The notes below the pieces were generated by a model, which searched no databases, was not told where the DNA came from, and saw only the letters and a program-made list of their open reading frames with translations. 63,986 nt of DNA from a virus. How positions within the stretch are numbered: position 1 is the stretch's first letter; every line of letters begins with the position of its first letter. Below, piece by piece: positions 19,071 through 31,100 of this stretch. The translations under genes and the position numbers were made by a program. Location of the stretch: positions 1-63,986 of IMG/VR virus record IMGVR_UViG_3300043392_000024. One strand, 5' to 3'.

Positions 19071-21500
19071 ATGTCATTTACATCATTAGAAGATGCTAGA
19101 AATAGAGTTACAAACCCAGAGTTAGACGAAGGGTCTGTAATTCTATACGCAAACAATACTTTATTAGATTCAAGTACAATATTTTACACTAATGTAGAAA
19201 AGACAGCATTAGCTCCTGCTGGCAATTATGTTATACCTTCACCTCAGTTCAAATCATATTATGTTACGCTAGGTAGTGATGGTAAAATTGTAGGTAGTAA
19301 ACAAAACTTATTATTAAGTACTACTGATGTTAGTTGGGTTGATGACTCAATTATGCAGTATATTCAGGGTATTCAAGTGCCAAGTGATTATTATGGTAAC
19401 TTTATTGGAGGAACTTCAATATCTATAACCAATAATCAAATAACGGATGCATATTGGACATCTAGGCCATATACTCATGCTAAAAAGTGGCAGGTTGATT
19501 ATGGTGTTATTTATGACACGGCCATGACAAATATCGATTTGTCTGATATGAAAGGGTATGACCTTAAGCTTACTACAGGTGAATGGTATGGTAATACATG
19601 GCCGAATGGAGATTTTATTCCAGGATTCACAGCGAACAATTTTACCAATCCAATTGTGCATATTGCCGCTGATCCTAATAGAACTGTGTCTGTAGGTGAT
19701 TTGAATTACTACTTTAGACCCGATTATTTTTACCCAAAGGCTACTGTTGAATACGAATCTTCTTTTAGGAGACTACCTGACAACTTGCCTATTTATGATG
19801 AAAATGGAACTGAAAAATTATTCCTAACTACACACAATCCTTTATTTGATGCAATTGTAAAAGATAGCGGAGTGTTTCAATCCGTCTCAAGAACATTTAG
19901 GGATTCTACTCGTGGATTAAAAGGCGAGTCTCTATTAAATCCGTTATATTTAAAAAATTATGTTGATGGTGTTCCTTCAAATCCGGGATACTATATGCGT
20001 AAAGAGGAAAATGGTGCTAGTTCAAACAACATATTGCAAGTAGTTCCATATGCTGATCGACATATATTTAATGGCGACACGTGGATAAGAGGTGCTAGTG
20101 CTTTTGCAAGAGGAATACCTTATACTAGTGTAACACAAAGTAATACTGACGTATCATATGTTTGTGGATTATTATTATCATTAGGTGTCCCTGTAGAAGA
20201 AAGGGATACTTGGACATTTAATGTGGTTGGAGTAGGCACAAGAACATACGCACAAATTAATCCATACACATGGACGACTGTTCCCTACGAAGGGTCATAT
20301 AGTTATGCTGCTCCGGCTACAAGCTTCCTTGGATTCTTTAATCCAAACGGAACTAGTGTGAACCCAAATAATGAATCTCATGCAGCACAAGTTCAATTTG
20401 ATTTCGAGTATGTTGCTACATATGGACGAGATAGCTATGGGGTTGGTGAAATCTATCAAGAAATTTGGGATAATTGTAAGGCATGGTCAATAGCACAAGA
20501 TTGGGCATCTTCAGGAGGAGTGATACCTAAGCTTAGTAATTATGCAGAAGGTTTATATAACTCTAACTACTATGGAGTTCCTGGTGCAGGATGGGATTCT
20601 GTTATGGATAAAACAATATCCGAGGCAAAGGCAACCGTTTTATTTGATGATTATAAGAATTACTATTTAAATGGCACTAAGAATTACAATGCTGTAAATT
20701 ATCACAGATTTTATCAAGCTGCGGTAGTGGCGTATGATTTATTCTTTGTTTCTAATTACATCACATTCAATCAGCCGTATTATTATTTCTACTCTCTTGT
20801 TCATAATTATGACATAACAAAGAAATTAATATCTCAGTTTTTGCCAACGAATGAGGCAAGCCAAAAAAGAGTTATGGGGTATTGCTGGAACTTCCAGGAA
20901 CCAAACTATTCAGACTTTTACTTTGGTAGGACAGGCGTACAAAATGGAGTAATGCAGGGGACTAGACCAACTACAGCCCCATCATTTAATCAGTCATTAG
21001 CAGTATGGTCTATGGCTTATGCAGATGGATTGTATATGTGGGACAATGTTCCAACAACAATTGGTGGAGAATACAATCATGAGAATTATAACGGAGATAG
21101 TTCTCTTATATACTATTGGGGGTATTTAAATACACTCAATAATGGATTGTTTGATTGGTGCCATATTGGTATTTGGCAGGTAATGCAAAATAGAGATATT
21201 GTCGGAGCAAACACATCTTGGGAGAAAACTGAATTGTATTGGAATGGGTCGTGGACATCTGATACAGATGCTAATAGCACAAACATACCTGTAATGCTTG
21301 CTCAAGCTCAAGCACCAATATCAGCATATAAATTATCTGACGATGGTACTCAAGCTTTATTAATCATCACATATCCATATAATAACGGTTATACTAAGTC
21401 TACTCATACGATCAGACTTCCAACTGTGGCTGGTGATCCTGAATACACAGTTGACACATGGGGACAATATACTTCGGTGATTAGAATTAATTTAACATAA
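19071..21500 (+). CDS. Large tail protein, possible receptor-binding protein or depolymerase, 809 aa
   Basis: An 809-residue protein very rich in Tyr, Trp and Asn, with aromatic surface patches typical of sugar-contacting proteins. Residues 1-110 look like a tail-attachment domain (LEDARNRVTNPELDEGSVILY). Residues about 430-720 are alpha-rich, with repeats of aromatic helices such as YYYFYSLVHNYD and GLYMWDN. This could be a glycosidase-like barrel, but I cannot name catalytic residues. It starts 14 bases after the hub gene. Receptor binding or glycan degradation is inferred from composition and position only. Confidence 0.55.
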   Translation: MSFTSLEDARNRVTNPELDEGSVILYANNTLLDSSTIFYTNVEKTALAPAGNYVIPSPQFKSYYVTLGSDGKIVGSKQNLLLSTTDVSWVDDSIMQYIQGIQVPSDYYGNFIGGTSISITNNQITDAYWTSRPYTHAKKWQVDYGVIYDTAMTNIDLSDMKGYDLKLTTGEWYGNTWPNGDFIPGFTANNFTNPIVHIAADPNRTVSVGDLNYYFRPDYFYPKATVEYESSFRRLPDNLPIYDENGTEKLFLTTHNPLFDAIVKDSGVFQSVSRTFRDSTRGLKGESLLNPLYLKNYVDGVPSNPGYYMRKEENGASSNNILQVVPYADRHIFNGDTWIRGASAFARGIPYTSVTQSNTDVSYVCGLLLSLGVPVEERDTWTFNVVGVGTRTYAQINPYTWTTVPYEGSYSYAAPATSFLGFFNPNGTSVNPNNESHAAQVQFDFEYVATYGRDSYGVGEIYQEIWDNCKAWSIAQDWASSGGVIPKLSNYAEGLYNSNYYGVPGAGWDSVMDKTISEAKATVLFDDYKNYYLNGTKNYNAVNYHRFYQAAVVAYDLFFVSNYITFNQPYYYFYSLVHNYDITKKLISQFLPTNEASQKRVMGYCWNFQEPNYSDFYFGRTGVQNGVMQGTRPTTAPSFNQSLAVWSMAYADGLYMWDNVPTTIGGEYNHENYNGDSSLIYYWGYLNTLNNGLFDWCHIGIWQVMQNRDIVGANTSWEKTELYWNGSWTSDTDANSTNIPVMLAQAQAPISAYKLSDDGTQALLIITYPYNNGYTKSTHTIRLPTVAGDPEYTVDTWGQYTSVIRINLT

Positions 21501-21507
21501 TTATATG

Positions 21508-21515
21508 TAAATTTG
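21508..21515 (+). promoter_or_regulatory. Bacteroidota -7 element, near-leaderless transcript
   Basis: TAAATTTG matches TAnnTTTG and ends 7 bases before the ATG at 21523. The transcript would have almost no 5' leader. Confidence 0.55.
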
Positions 21516-21522
21516 CAAGCAT

Positions 21523-22248
21523 ATGGCTAATTATACTCTTACATATTCTCCGGCTCAGACTGGGTGGACATCGTTCCACTCATATGTGCCTGACTGGATG
21601 GTTACAATGAATAACTATATGTATAGTTTTTACCAAGGTAATCTGTACAAGCATAATAGCAATCAAGTTCGGAATAATTATTATGGACAGTTGTATCCCT
21701 CAAAGATTACAACCGTTTTTAATAATGAGCCATCTCAGACTAAGCAGTTTAAGACAATTGCGACAAACTCCACAAAGCCGTGGAGCACAGTTGTAACATC
21801 TGACCAAGGAGATGGTTATATTGGTGCTTCAAATTATGCATTAAAAGAAGGCACACACTACGCTTACATTAGACGTAACGAAGATGATAATAATCTATCG
21901 ATGACGTCTGCTCAGGGGATTGGTGTGTTTTCATCATACGTCAATAACGTATTTACATTTCCGTTTAATATTGGATTTATTGTAAGTTCAGGGGATAAGC
22001 TGTATCGTGCAAATGGTAACAATATAGAATTAATTGGTATTATTGTTTCGCACACTTATAATTCAATCACAATTAATCAAATTGGAGCAACCCCACCATC
22101 TGGAAGCTTTTTATTGTACATTAAGAATAGTACAGCAGAGTCTACTCCAACTAGGGGGACCTACCTTGAGGTTGCGTTTGAATTAATTGATCCAGAGTAT
22201 ACCGAAATGTTTATGGTGAGCTCTGAAGTATTTAAATCATATTCTTAA
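21523..22248 (+). CDS. Tail-associated structural protein, 241 aa
   Basis: A 241-residue beta-rich protein beginning with a segment (WTSFHSYVPDWMVTMNNYMYSF) I associate with tail proteins of crAss-like and related Bacteroidota phages. The context is tail genes on both sides. It ends in LEVAFELIDPEYTEMFMVSS. It has its own -7 element with almost no leader. The exact role (tail fibre adaptor or tail tip) cannot be fixed from sequence. Confidence 0.65.
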   Translation: MANYTLTYSPAQTGWTSFHSYVPDWMVTMNNYMYSFYQGNLYKHNSNQVRNNYYGQLYPSKITTVFNNEPSQTKQFKTIATNSTKPWSTVVTSDQGDGYIGASNYALKEGTHYAYIRRNEDDNNLSMTSAQGIGVFSSYVNNVFTFPFNIGFIVSSGDKLYRANGNNIELIGIIVSHTYNSITINQIGATPPSGSFLLYIKNSTAESTPTRGTYLEVAFELIDPEYTEMFMVSSEVFKSYS

Positions 22249-22254
22249 TATAAC

Positions 22255-22262
22255 TATCTTTG
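22255..22262 (+). promoter_or_regulatory. Bacteroidota -7 element, probably leaderless
   Basis: TATCTTTG ends only 3 bases before the ATG at 22266. With the usual start about 7 bases downstream, the transcript would begin at or inside the start codon. Confidence 0.5.
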
Positions 22263-22265
22263 CAA

Positions 22266-22673
22266 ATGGAATTTAATATTAGGTTGCTAAACGACAGCGA
22301 CTATGATAACACGCTAGTTAAATGGTGGAGTAATTGGGATTGGACAGCACCAGGAAAAGAGTCTTTGCCATTAGGTGGCACAGGAGGATTTATGGTATCA
22401 AAGGGTGATGTAGATATTTGTGCAGGATTTGCATACTTTACCAACTCTAACATTGCTTGGTGTGAATTTATTATTTCCAATAAAGAGTACAAGGACAAAG
22501 ATCGTAATGATGCTATTGAGTATTTGATAAATTCTTTGTCTAAGTCTTGTGAAAATGCAGGATATAAGGTTATATTTACTAGCGTTTCACATCAAAATTT
22601 GATTAATAAGTACCAAAATTGTGGATTTATAAAAACACAAGAAGGTTCTACAGAGATGATAAAATTTTTATAA
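22266..22673 (+). CDS. GNAT-like N-acetyltransferase domain protein
   Basis: A 135-residue protein. The start is set at MEFNIRLL (an upstream TTG two codons earlier is less likely). The fold pattern is GNAT-like: a central strand CEFIISNKEYKDKDRNDAIE followed by a helix (the acetyl-CoA loop region, though the Q/RxxGxG/A motif is degenerate). A late strand KVIFTSVSHQNLINKYQNCGF matches the typical GNAT end with xxNxxxxxxyxxxGF. Such proteins occur among tail genes of many podoviruses, with unknown targets. It may modify a virion or host protein. Confidence 0.65.
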   Translation: MEFNIRLLNDSDYDNTLVKWWSNWDWTAPGKESLPLGGTGGFMVSKGDVDICAGFAYFTNSNIAWCEFIISNKEYKDKDRNDAIEYLINSLSKSCENAGYKVIFTSVSHQNLINKYQNCGFIKTQEGSTEMIKFL

Positions 22674-22674
22674 G

Positions 22675-23526
22675 ATGGCAATAGGAACAGCAACAGCAAT
22701 AGGATTAGGTATATCTGCTATAGGGTCTGCTACTCAGATTATACAAGGTGCTAATGCAAAAGCAGAAGCTGATCAAGCCGCTAAAAACGCAGCTAATGAT
22801 TTAGCACGGATTCAGGAGGCTGATAGATTTAAGGCACTACAGGTCCCAACACTTGGACTTGGGTTGGCTCAACAAAACATACAAGCTAGACAAGCACAAG
22901 AATTACAAGGTCTTCAAGATATTGGTGCCGCTGGCGTATTGGGTGGATTAACTAAATTAGAAACACAAGGTCGTGCTCAAGATTTAGAATTAGCTGCACA
23001 AGCAGACCAGATGCAATATCAAAGAGATGCTATGTTGGCACAAAATGCACAACAACTTGAGCAGAATAGAGCACAAAGAGAAGGGGCTTTAGCATCTTCA
23101 AGATTGCAAGGTGCACAAATGTCTTCAGCTCAAAATGCGGCAAATGTACAAGCTGGTATTGCTGGACTAGGTCAATTGGGTGGGCAGTTTGCTTTAGCTG
23201 CTTATAAGAATCAACCTTTATATGATTCGGCTACTCAAACAGGATACAATGCTAATGGCACCGTAACTCCAGACCAAGCAGCAGCTAATGCTCAGAAGGC
23301 GTTTGCACCACAAATTGCTTCCATGAAGCCAAATGTCCCATCCCCTGGTAGTGTTGCACCACAATTGCAAGCTAACAAAATGGCAGGATTGAGAGCAGCA
23401 CAAGGTCAGTATGATACAATGCAGGCAGACAGATTAGATGGCCTTAGAAGAATACAGGGTATGTATGATTCAGAATACAAGTGGGATCCGATCAATAACC
23501 AATGGATTCAAAATGCACCTTATTAA
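22675..23526 (+). CDS. Internal virion (ejection) protein, T7 gp14-like
   Basis: A 283-residue protein with a hydrophobic, small-residue N-terminus (about 1-25: GTATAIGLGISAIGS). A long Ala/Gln-rich helical region (about 30-165) with many AQ repeats follows. This composition is typical of internal virion protein B (gp14) of podoviruses, which forms a pore for DNA ejection. It is the first of three genes in gp14-gp15-gp16 order. It starts 2 bases after the upstream stop, so translation is coupled. Confidence 0.75.
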   Translation: MAIGTATAIGLGISAIGSATQIIQGANAKAEADQAAKNAANDLARIQEADRFKALQVPTLGLGLAQQNIQARQAQELQGLQDIGAAGVLGGLTKLETQGRAQDLELAAQADQMQYQRDAMLAQNAQQLEQNRAQREGALASSRLQGAQMSSAQNAANVQAGIAGLGQLGGQFALAAYKNQPLYDSATQTGYNANGTVTPDQAAANAQKAFAPQIASMKPNVPSPGSVAPQLQANKMAGLRAAQGQYDTMQADRLDGLRRIQGMYDSEYKWDPINNQWIQNAPY

Positions 23527-23536
23527 TTAATAACGA

Positions 23537-25114
23537 ATGGCAGAATTTGCAGGATATATAGGTAATCAATATCCCCCAACAGATTGGGGTAAGATTGGTA
23601 GTAGCCTTTTAGAACAATTTGATAGAGAAAATCAAAGAAGAAAAGAGGAGAAGACGAAAATTGATGATGATTATGCTGACTCGTTTGCTAAAATTGGCGA
23701 ATACGAGCAGACTACTGACCAAGATGTCAACGAATTTATATATAAAGGCGTAGACGAAGTTCGTAATGGCATTAAGACTCAATATGATTTACTGAAAAAA
23801 GGTGCTATCACCATGGCTGATTATAAACTGTATAAAAATACAGCTATGTCAGATTGGTCTAACCTGAACAAAGCAGTAAAAGGATTTGGTGCAACTATTG
23901 AAGCAAGCCAAAAACTTATTACAGAAGGCAAAATGTCTGGTCTTGGCCAATACAACTCATTGAACTTTGCTAAGTTAGGTGATTTGAAAACGGCTAAGGT
24001 AATGGTTAATCCACAAACAGGTCGCATCTATAGAACAAATATTGATCCTGCAACTGGAAAGATTGCATCTCCTAACGATGTTTATAGCCCATCGGCTATG
24101 ATTAATCCTGCGAATTTAGTAGATTTAAAAGTTAATTTGGATGACCAAATTGACCCTTTCTTGAAGCGTTTAGAAAAGGTAGGTGTTGCTAAGAACTTAG
24201 GCAATGGTGTTATTGAGGTTGATGAGTCAGCACGGAATAACCCTGCATTTAAATCGGCACTTGAGGCTCAGATAAATGCAGTTACTGCTACTCCTCGATC
24301 AACAACTAGCATCTTAACTGACTATGTTGGAGACTACCAATTCTTTGAGTCTGAGGCTCAGAAAAAAGAGTTGATAGCAAAAGGTACACCTGCGGATAGA
24401 TTGATCCAGGTGCAGCGAAAAAATGGCATTGCTGAGCCAATTTTAACTGAGGATCAAGAGAAAGTGGCGAAAGATTTTGTTCGCAACCAAATTGAGGTTG
24501 GGGTTGGTGGTAAAGAGTCATTGACTAAACCTTTTGCACCTAAAACTCCAAGGTCAAGTGGAGGATCAGGAAGACCAGAGAAACTAACGCAAGGCGAGGA
24601 AGCAATATTAGCTGAAGGCGATACAGTCATGAGTGTGATAGATGATATTAGATTGCGAGGAGCAAACACACAATATACTAAAGATATATTAAATGGGTTA
24701 TTAGATTTAGGGTATGCGTTAGATGAAGGAACTAAGCTTAGGTTAAACTTGAGTGGTGGTCTAGATGCTATTAATAGTAAAGGTCAAAAGGTTGCAAGCC
24801 TAAATGATGACGTTGATTATTGGAGAGTAATATCTGGAAAAAATAGAGCACAGGCTGGTTCTGCTTATAATAGATATAGTCAACTTAGCCAAGGTGCAAT
24901 GGGATATACTAGCACAAGAGGAGGTCAGGAGCCTGCACCTGCACCAAAGGCGGTACCTCAAGCAAAGCCAACTCCTAAACCAGGTGGTGATGTAAAAATA
25001 GTTCCATTGAATATGGTAAAACAAAAGTTGGGTAAAAATGCAACTCCAGAACAAATTGATGCATATATAAAACAACTTGAATCAAGTGGTAAATTTAAAG
25101 TAGAAGGAAAGTAA
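23537..25114 (+). CDS. Internal virion (ejection) protein, T7 gp15-like by position
   Basis: A 525-residue, charged, mostly helical protein. Residues 250-345 carry alternating charged helices. A Ser/Gly linker follows (about 340-350, PRSSGGSGRP), then a proline-rich stretch (APAPKAVPQAKPTPKPGG, about 465-485). It lies between the gp14-like protein and the 2139-residue protein, like gp15 in T7. Sequence similarity to T7 is not evident by eye, so the name is positional. Confidence 0.65.
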   Translation: MAEFAGYIGNQYPPTDWGKIGSSLLEQFDRENQRRKEEKTKIDDDYADSFAKIGEYEQTTDQDVNEFIYKGVDEVRNGIKTQYDLLKKGAITMADYKLYKNTAMSDWSNLNKAVKGFGATIEASQKLITEGKMSGLGQYNSLNFAKLGDLKTAKVMVNPQTGRIYRTNIDPATGKIASPNDVYSPSAMINPANLVDLKVNLDDQIDPFLKRLEKVGVAKNLGNGVIEVDESARNNPAFKSALEAQINAVTATPRSTTSILTDYVGDYQFFESEAQKKELIAKGTPADRLIQVQRKNGIAEPILTEDQEKVAKDFVRNQIEVGVGGKESLTKPFAPKTPRSSGGSGRPEKLTQGEEAILAEGDTVMSVIDDIRLRGANTQYTKDILNGLLDLGYALDEGTKLRLNLSGGLDAINSKGQKVASLNDDVDYWRVISGKNRAQAGSAYNRYSQLSQGAMGYTSTRGGQEPAPAPKAVPQAKPTPKPGGDVKIVPLNMVKQKLGKNATPEQIDAYIKQLESSGKFKVEGK

Positions 25115-25117
25115 AAT

Positions 25118-28100
25118 ATGGCAAAACAACCTGTTAAACAGAAAGTAGCAACATTAGATGAATTACCTGCTTTTGAAACAGCTACATTAGAAGAACTACC
25201 TGATTTTGGTGCACCTGAGGCTCAAAAAAAAAATCCAAACCCCACTCCTCAGTCGGTAAAAAAGCCTACGGCTTTACCCTCTGCTTCAAAAACTACGAAG
25301 CCTTCTTCGGATTTGCTTGGTCAGGTAGTAAGTGGACCTTCGGCATCATTTGTAGCCGCACCAACTAAAAAGAAAGAAGCACCCAAGCCTGTCACTCAAA
25401 GTGAGGGTACTTTATTGCAACCATCTAAAACTAAAGAAGGGTTAGATGTTGCAGGGAGATTTGACGTCCTAAAAAAAGGATGGAAGAATCTTGATACAGA
25501 TATCTCAACAAATGTTAATCGTCAGCGTGAGTTGCAACAAACTCAATTAAAGGACTTAACATATTCTGCTAACAAATTAGAGCAGGATAAGAATAAATTT
25601 CAGCAAAAAATCTCTCAGTTTGAGGCAGATTATAATGCCGATAAAAGCAATCCTGAGTTAATTAAAAGACAAAAGGAATTACAGCAAGAGCAAGAGAGAC
25701 TTAATTCTCGTTTAGATTCATTTAAGTTTCAAAAAGATGCATTAGATAAAAGTGATGCTGTTGTTTCTCAAACGATTAAGGATAAGAATGCTACAATTAG
25801 CGAACTAGATAACTTTGGAAGACAACTTATAGGAGCAGGAGCAAAAGCTATTTCTGCATTTGATGCAATCCCTATGCTTGCATTTAATGGTTATTTAGAT
25901 TTAACCATGGCTGCAACTGGTAAAAGCGATGAATTTAATAAATTACCTGCGGCAGCAAAACAAGAACTACGCAAACAGCTGATGGCTAATCTGAAAGGAA
26001 CTGGCACTAGCGAGATGTTTGAAAACTCTGAAATGCTTTCTAATTATTGGGATAAATTCTCAAGTAAGGTGTTAGAGGATACTATCGAGCAAGAAGGCGA
26101 TACGTTTGACGATATGGCTAAATTTGTATCTCAGCCATCTGCAGAAAATGCGGGGAACTTATTACGCAGAGGTACTACGGGATTAGCACAAGCAATCCCT
26201 TATATGCTACAATCAATGATGCCTGGTGGATTATTTACCTTAGCTGCTTCATCTGCCGCTGGTAAAAGAATGGACGATGTTAGGGAAGATGGTAATGTTG
26301 GACTTGGATATCTGTTTACTGCTGGTGTTACCGGTGGTGCTGAAGCTATATTTGAAGGTAAAACAAATGAGATTTTAAAGCGTGTTAGTTCTAGAATTAT
26401 TGGCAAACCTAAAGCTGTTAAAGATTTAACAGAAAGTTTGTTTAAAGAGATAGCAAAAGATTTTAACGAAGAAGGTATATCTGAAGGATTAACTACTTTA
26501 TTTCAAGACACTCAAGATAAAATAAATAAAGGAGAGCCTATTGATCTTAGAAAACTTGCTCGTAAAATTGGAGAAAGTTATTTAATGGGAGGTGCCATTG
26601 GTGGTGGACTTACTGGTGGTGGTGCTCTAGTATCTAGTACTTTTAATAAAGCAAAAGAATCTCCAGCAGGTAAAAATTTACTTACTAATGCTTTGATCAC
26701 GGCTGAAGATAAAAAGCGACTTGAGGAGATTAGAGATACAACACAAGATTTAGGGACTCAAAAAGCTGACGATAACGATCCTGTTGTAAATGAAGTTATT
26801 GATAAAAAGTTAGAAGATTTAAACTCAGAGTATGGTCAGATAATGGCTAAATATGACGAGGCTATTAATGGACTTGATGAAAATCAGGCTCGTGATTTAT
26901 TTAACATTGATGATAAAATTGATGAGATAAGAACACGTGCTGAAGCAGTAAAGAACGACCCTAATCTAACGGACGATGCCAAGAAATTATTGTGGCAAGA
27001 ATTAAAGAAAGAGTTTGAACCATTAAAACAACAAAGAGATGCCATTCAAGAGCAAGCAACAGGTAAAGTATCTATTCAGCCAAAAGCCGGAACTAGCCTC
27101 CAAGTGGCGGAAGGAGAACCCCAAGCAGAATCTCAAGTCCCTACCCAAGAAGGTAAAGTCGAAAAAGTAGGTCAAGCTTTAGATGCCGATAATACATTTA
27201 CCATGCGTGGCAATGAGGGTAACCTTTTTGTTGATGACAACGGTCAAGTATTATTTGAGTCAGGAGATGAGATTGTTGAACTTGGGAACATTGCCGACAT
27301 AAGCGAGTCGGATCTTAAGGACTTTGGCTTAGAACCTAAGGAGCCTGTAGCTATTGAGATTGGCGAAGATGGATCGATCCAGGTTGCAGGAAAGAAATAT
27401 GTCAATGTTGCTGAGGCACCAATGGATGCAATCACATTTGACGAAGATGGAAATGTTAAGGCAGTAAGATTAGAAACTGAGAATGGTCAAAGCCGCTACT
27501 TTAGAGGTAAACGTGCTGAGTCTATTGCTTATCAATACACATTACAAAATTTTGAGAATAATGCAACAGACGATCAAATCGACAATGCCATCAACCAGGC
27601 AAGAGAAATTGAAACAACTGAAGGACCAGTTGAGCAAGTTACAACTGAAGGACCAGTTGAGGTTGTTGAGCCTACCGAAGAAGTCGTAGTAGAAGAAGGT
27701 AAACAAAAATCACCACCATCGGCTAAAAAGATTTTAGGTATCAAACCTAAAAAAGTCACAGTAGATGAGATGGCATCCTTAAAGGGCCAATTAAGACTTC
27801 AAGCAAAAGCAGCTAAGACTGCTTATGACTTTGCTGAAGCGGCACGCAAACTTGTTGCAACATACATTAAGAACAATGTTCAAGGTGCACTTTCTCCTGC
27901 TGATCAAAAAGCTATCTTCCGTGCAATGGAGGGTAAACTTGATACGCCTGAGAACAAAAAGAAAATGATCGATAAGATCACAGGAATCTTGCAAGCATCA
28001 GAGGGTAAGATTGCAATCAAGGAGCTTGATGCTTTGGGGCGTATGCTTAAGTCTATGGAGAAAGGTTCCAAGTTAGGGGCCAAGGCTGTTGCTGACCAAA

Positions 28101-31100
28101 TAAAATCCGTTGTCGATACAATTAAAGCAATGGGTGTTAAGAATAGACTTAAACCTGCACAAGTAAGATTGTTGCTTAATGGCATGAAGAAGAATTTGAT
28201 GAACGCAACTGTGCGTGAAAAATTCCTAGAAAGTGCAAGACGAGTTCTTAATAATGCAGCATATGCAGAGCAAGTTGCTAATGCTCAAAAGTTAAGAGGT
28301 AAATTACGTAAGATGCTAAAGACAGGCAAGGAGATTGCTGAAGTTGAGCAGACAGTTCGTAATTTCTTGAAACTTGACCCTAAGATGGTTGAGGATCTTG
28401 ACGAGTACATGGACTATGCAACAGAAGTATTTGATGCTATCAGAAATGTACAGGTTAAAGATGGTAAGGCACAAGGTAAACGTGCTGCTGTATTATCTAA
28501 TCTTAATGCATACGCTGCTGAGCAGAATGCAATTCAAGATGAGATTAATAAAAATATGCTACTTGATGAATACCAATATCTAGTAGATGCCGGATTAATA
28601 TCAGGAGATATGTCATTTGATGAAATCAATGATTACATCAACTCAGTAGAAAATGATCCAAGTTCAGCAGACTCTACAAAGTCAGACATTGTAAGAGAAT
28701 ATGCTAAAGAGGCTTTTTCAGGATTCGCACAGACAGCGAAAGATATGCTTGAGGAAGGTGAGTACGATGAGCAAGATGTTGACTTTAACATGATTAATGA
28801 TTTCATTAACATGGACATCGAATCTCTACCTTTAGAGCAACAATTGCGAGCGGTAGAATCTTTGGAAAACTTTATTGTAAATGGTACCACTAGTAGAATG
28901 GGGGCTGTTTTGCAAACTTATAAAGGGAATACTCTTTCTGCAAAAGATGCTGAAGGAGGAATGAAGGCTCGGCCATTATCTTATGGACTAATTGGTAGAT
29001 TGGCTTATTTGAAGAAAATAAGTAACAAAGGAATAATTGGTAACATATTAGGTGGTATTGCTTCGGTAGGTGATTTATACAATAACTTAGAGGCAATTTA
29101 TATCGCAAAAACAGATTCATTAATTGCTGGCTTATTTAGAAGCACAACAACAGGCATCAGGTTCCTTAAGAATTCTGGATTTGCAGGTGTTGTCCGTGGA
29201 TTTGTTGAAGGCAAGAGAATTGCTAATGAGTTTGCCAAAAAGTATTCAGATAAGTTTGATGGATCGAAGCCTAATGGCATGGACTTCAAATCTGCGTTTA
29301 ATATATTTGAGCGTGGTATTTTTGCTGACTTATCTAGAACAATTCTAAATGGCACTCCTGAGCAGATTAAGAAAGAGTTTGATCGTAAGATGGAGCAATT
29401 GCAACTTACAATTGAAACACTTCGTAAGACAGGAAAGCAGGAGTTGATTGATAAGGCAGATCTTTATGATTCGATTTATCAGAAGATAAAGAATGCTAAA
29501 GATATCAATGATGTCAAGAAGAATATCGATCCAATCAATCAAGCTGCAGTAGGTGAGATGCAGGATATGTGGAGAAAATACTATCCTGAGTTCAAAAGAA
29601 TGGCCGCTGATTATTACAACATCATCTTAGATGAGGATGCGAACTATGTGCCTGATATGTATGAGAAGTTAATGGAAGATGTTTCTGATGACTTGCTAGT
29701 AAAAGGTGCATTCAAGATGGCATTTGATGTTGTAAGTACAGAGAAAGTAGGAACATTAAAAAAGAATAAGAAGAAGAAAGGCTTACCGGTAAATGAGAAA
29801 ACCAAGGAAGTTAATCGAGTTAGAGATTATGACTTTGATTTTAACAACATATCAGCATTGGAGAAAACAATTGTTGATGTAAGAACAACTCCTTTTGTTC
29901 AGCAATTTATGGGTTATACAAACTCTGCATCATTCAGAGAAATATTCCCAGACTTCGATGACAGACAAATGGTATTAAAGCGTTTAAACTTTAATATCAA
30001 TGCATTGCGTGAACGTCAAGACACTTACTCGTCTAGAGAAGCTAAGAAGTTTAATAAGTTTGTTACGGCATTAAGTAAATATGGTACACGTATTGGATTA
30101 GGATCATTAGCATCTGCACCTAAGCAATCTATACCAATGGTAGCCAATACAGCAATAAACCTTATTAACGACTTGGGTAGCTTTGGAATGGGTATATCTG
30201 ATTTCTGGAATGATGATGCAATTAATTTCTTGGAAAATTCAGGATATGGTATCTCATTACGTGGTGCTGAATCTCAGACATCTATTGATTTTGCTGAAAA
30301 ATTAATTGAACGAGCAAATCAAGGTAAGGCAGGAAATATTAGCGAGGCACTATCTAAATTAGGAGATATGTACATTGAGAAGTTCTTAAAGAACCCCGAT
30401 GTTACTGTTGCGAATATGGCTTGGCTTGGTTACTACAGAAGTAAACTAAAGTCAATGGGTGTTGATATGAACACATTTGATTGGAAGAATCATGAACTAA
30501 ATGAAGAGGCTGCTGACTACGCAGAATTTATGGTCCAGGATCAGCAGAACATGAACATCTCTGAATTGGGTGGTAAGTTGTTAGCTTCTAAAGATGCTAC
30601 GACTAAAATTATTCGTCAGTTACTTTTCCCTTTTGCTTCTTATCAGTTCAACTTAAAAGACAAGAACAACAGAAACATCACAATGCTTACTTCTAAGACA
30701 TCAAGTGTTGAGGAGAAAGTAAATGCAACTAAATCTTTGGCAGCTGGTCTTGTTGAGGCATACACATTCCAAACTATTCAATCATTGATTGGAGGATTGT
30801 TATTGACAGCTGCATATTCAGCCATAGGATATGATGAGCCAGAAGAAGAAAAAACAAGTGGATATCTAGATGCTTTAGCAAAGGCAATGCCATTTATGCG
30901 ATCCAAATCTGCAAGTGAGAAGTGGAACGATTCAATATTTACAGGTAAAAGTATTTTTGAATTTGTAGCACCAATCCCTAATCAACTTGAGTATGTTACA
31001 TTGATTGGACTTAATAGCTTGATGGACTATGTTCAGGGTGGTACACCAGATGAGCAAATTAAAGCGAAGAAAGAAGAAGAGAAACAAGAGAAAACTTTGT

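Noticed and set aside
22260-22265. TTG start two codons upstream of the GNAT-like gene
   Set aside because: The TTG overlaps the -7 element; the ATG at 22266 is the natural start.
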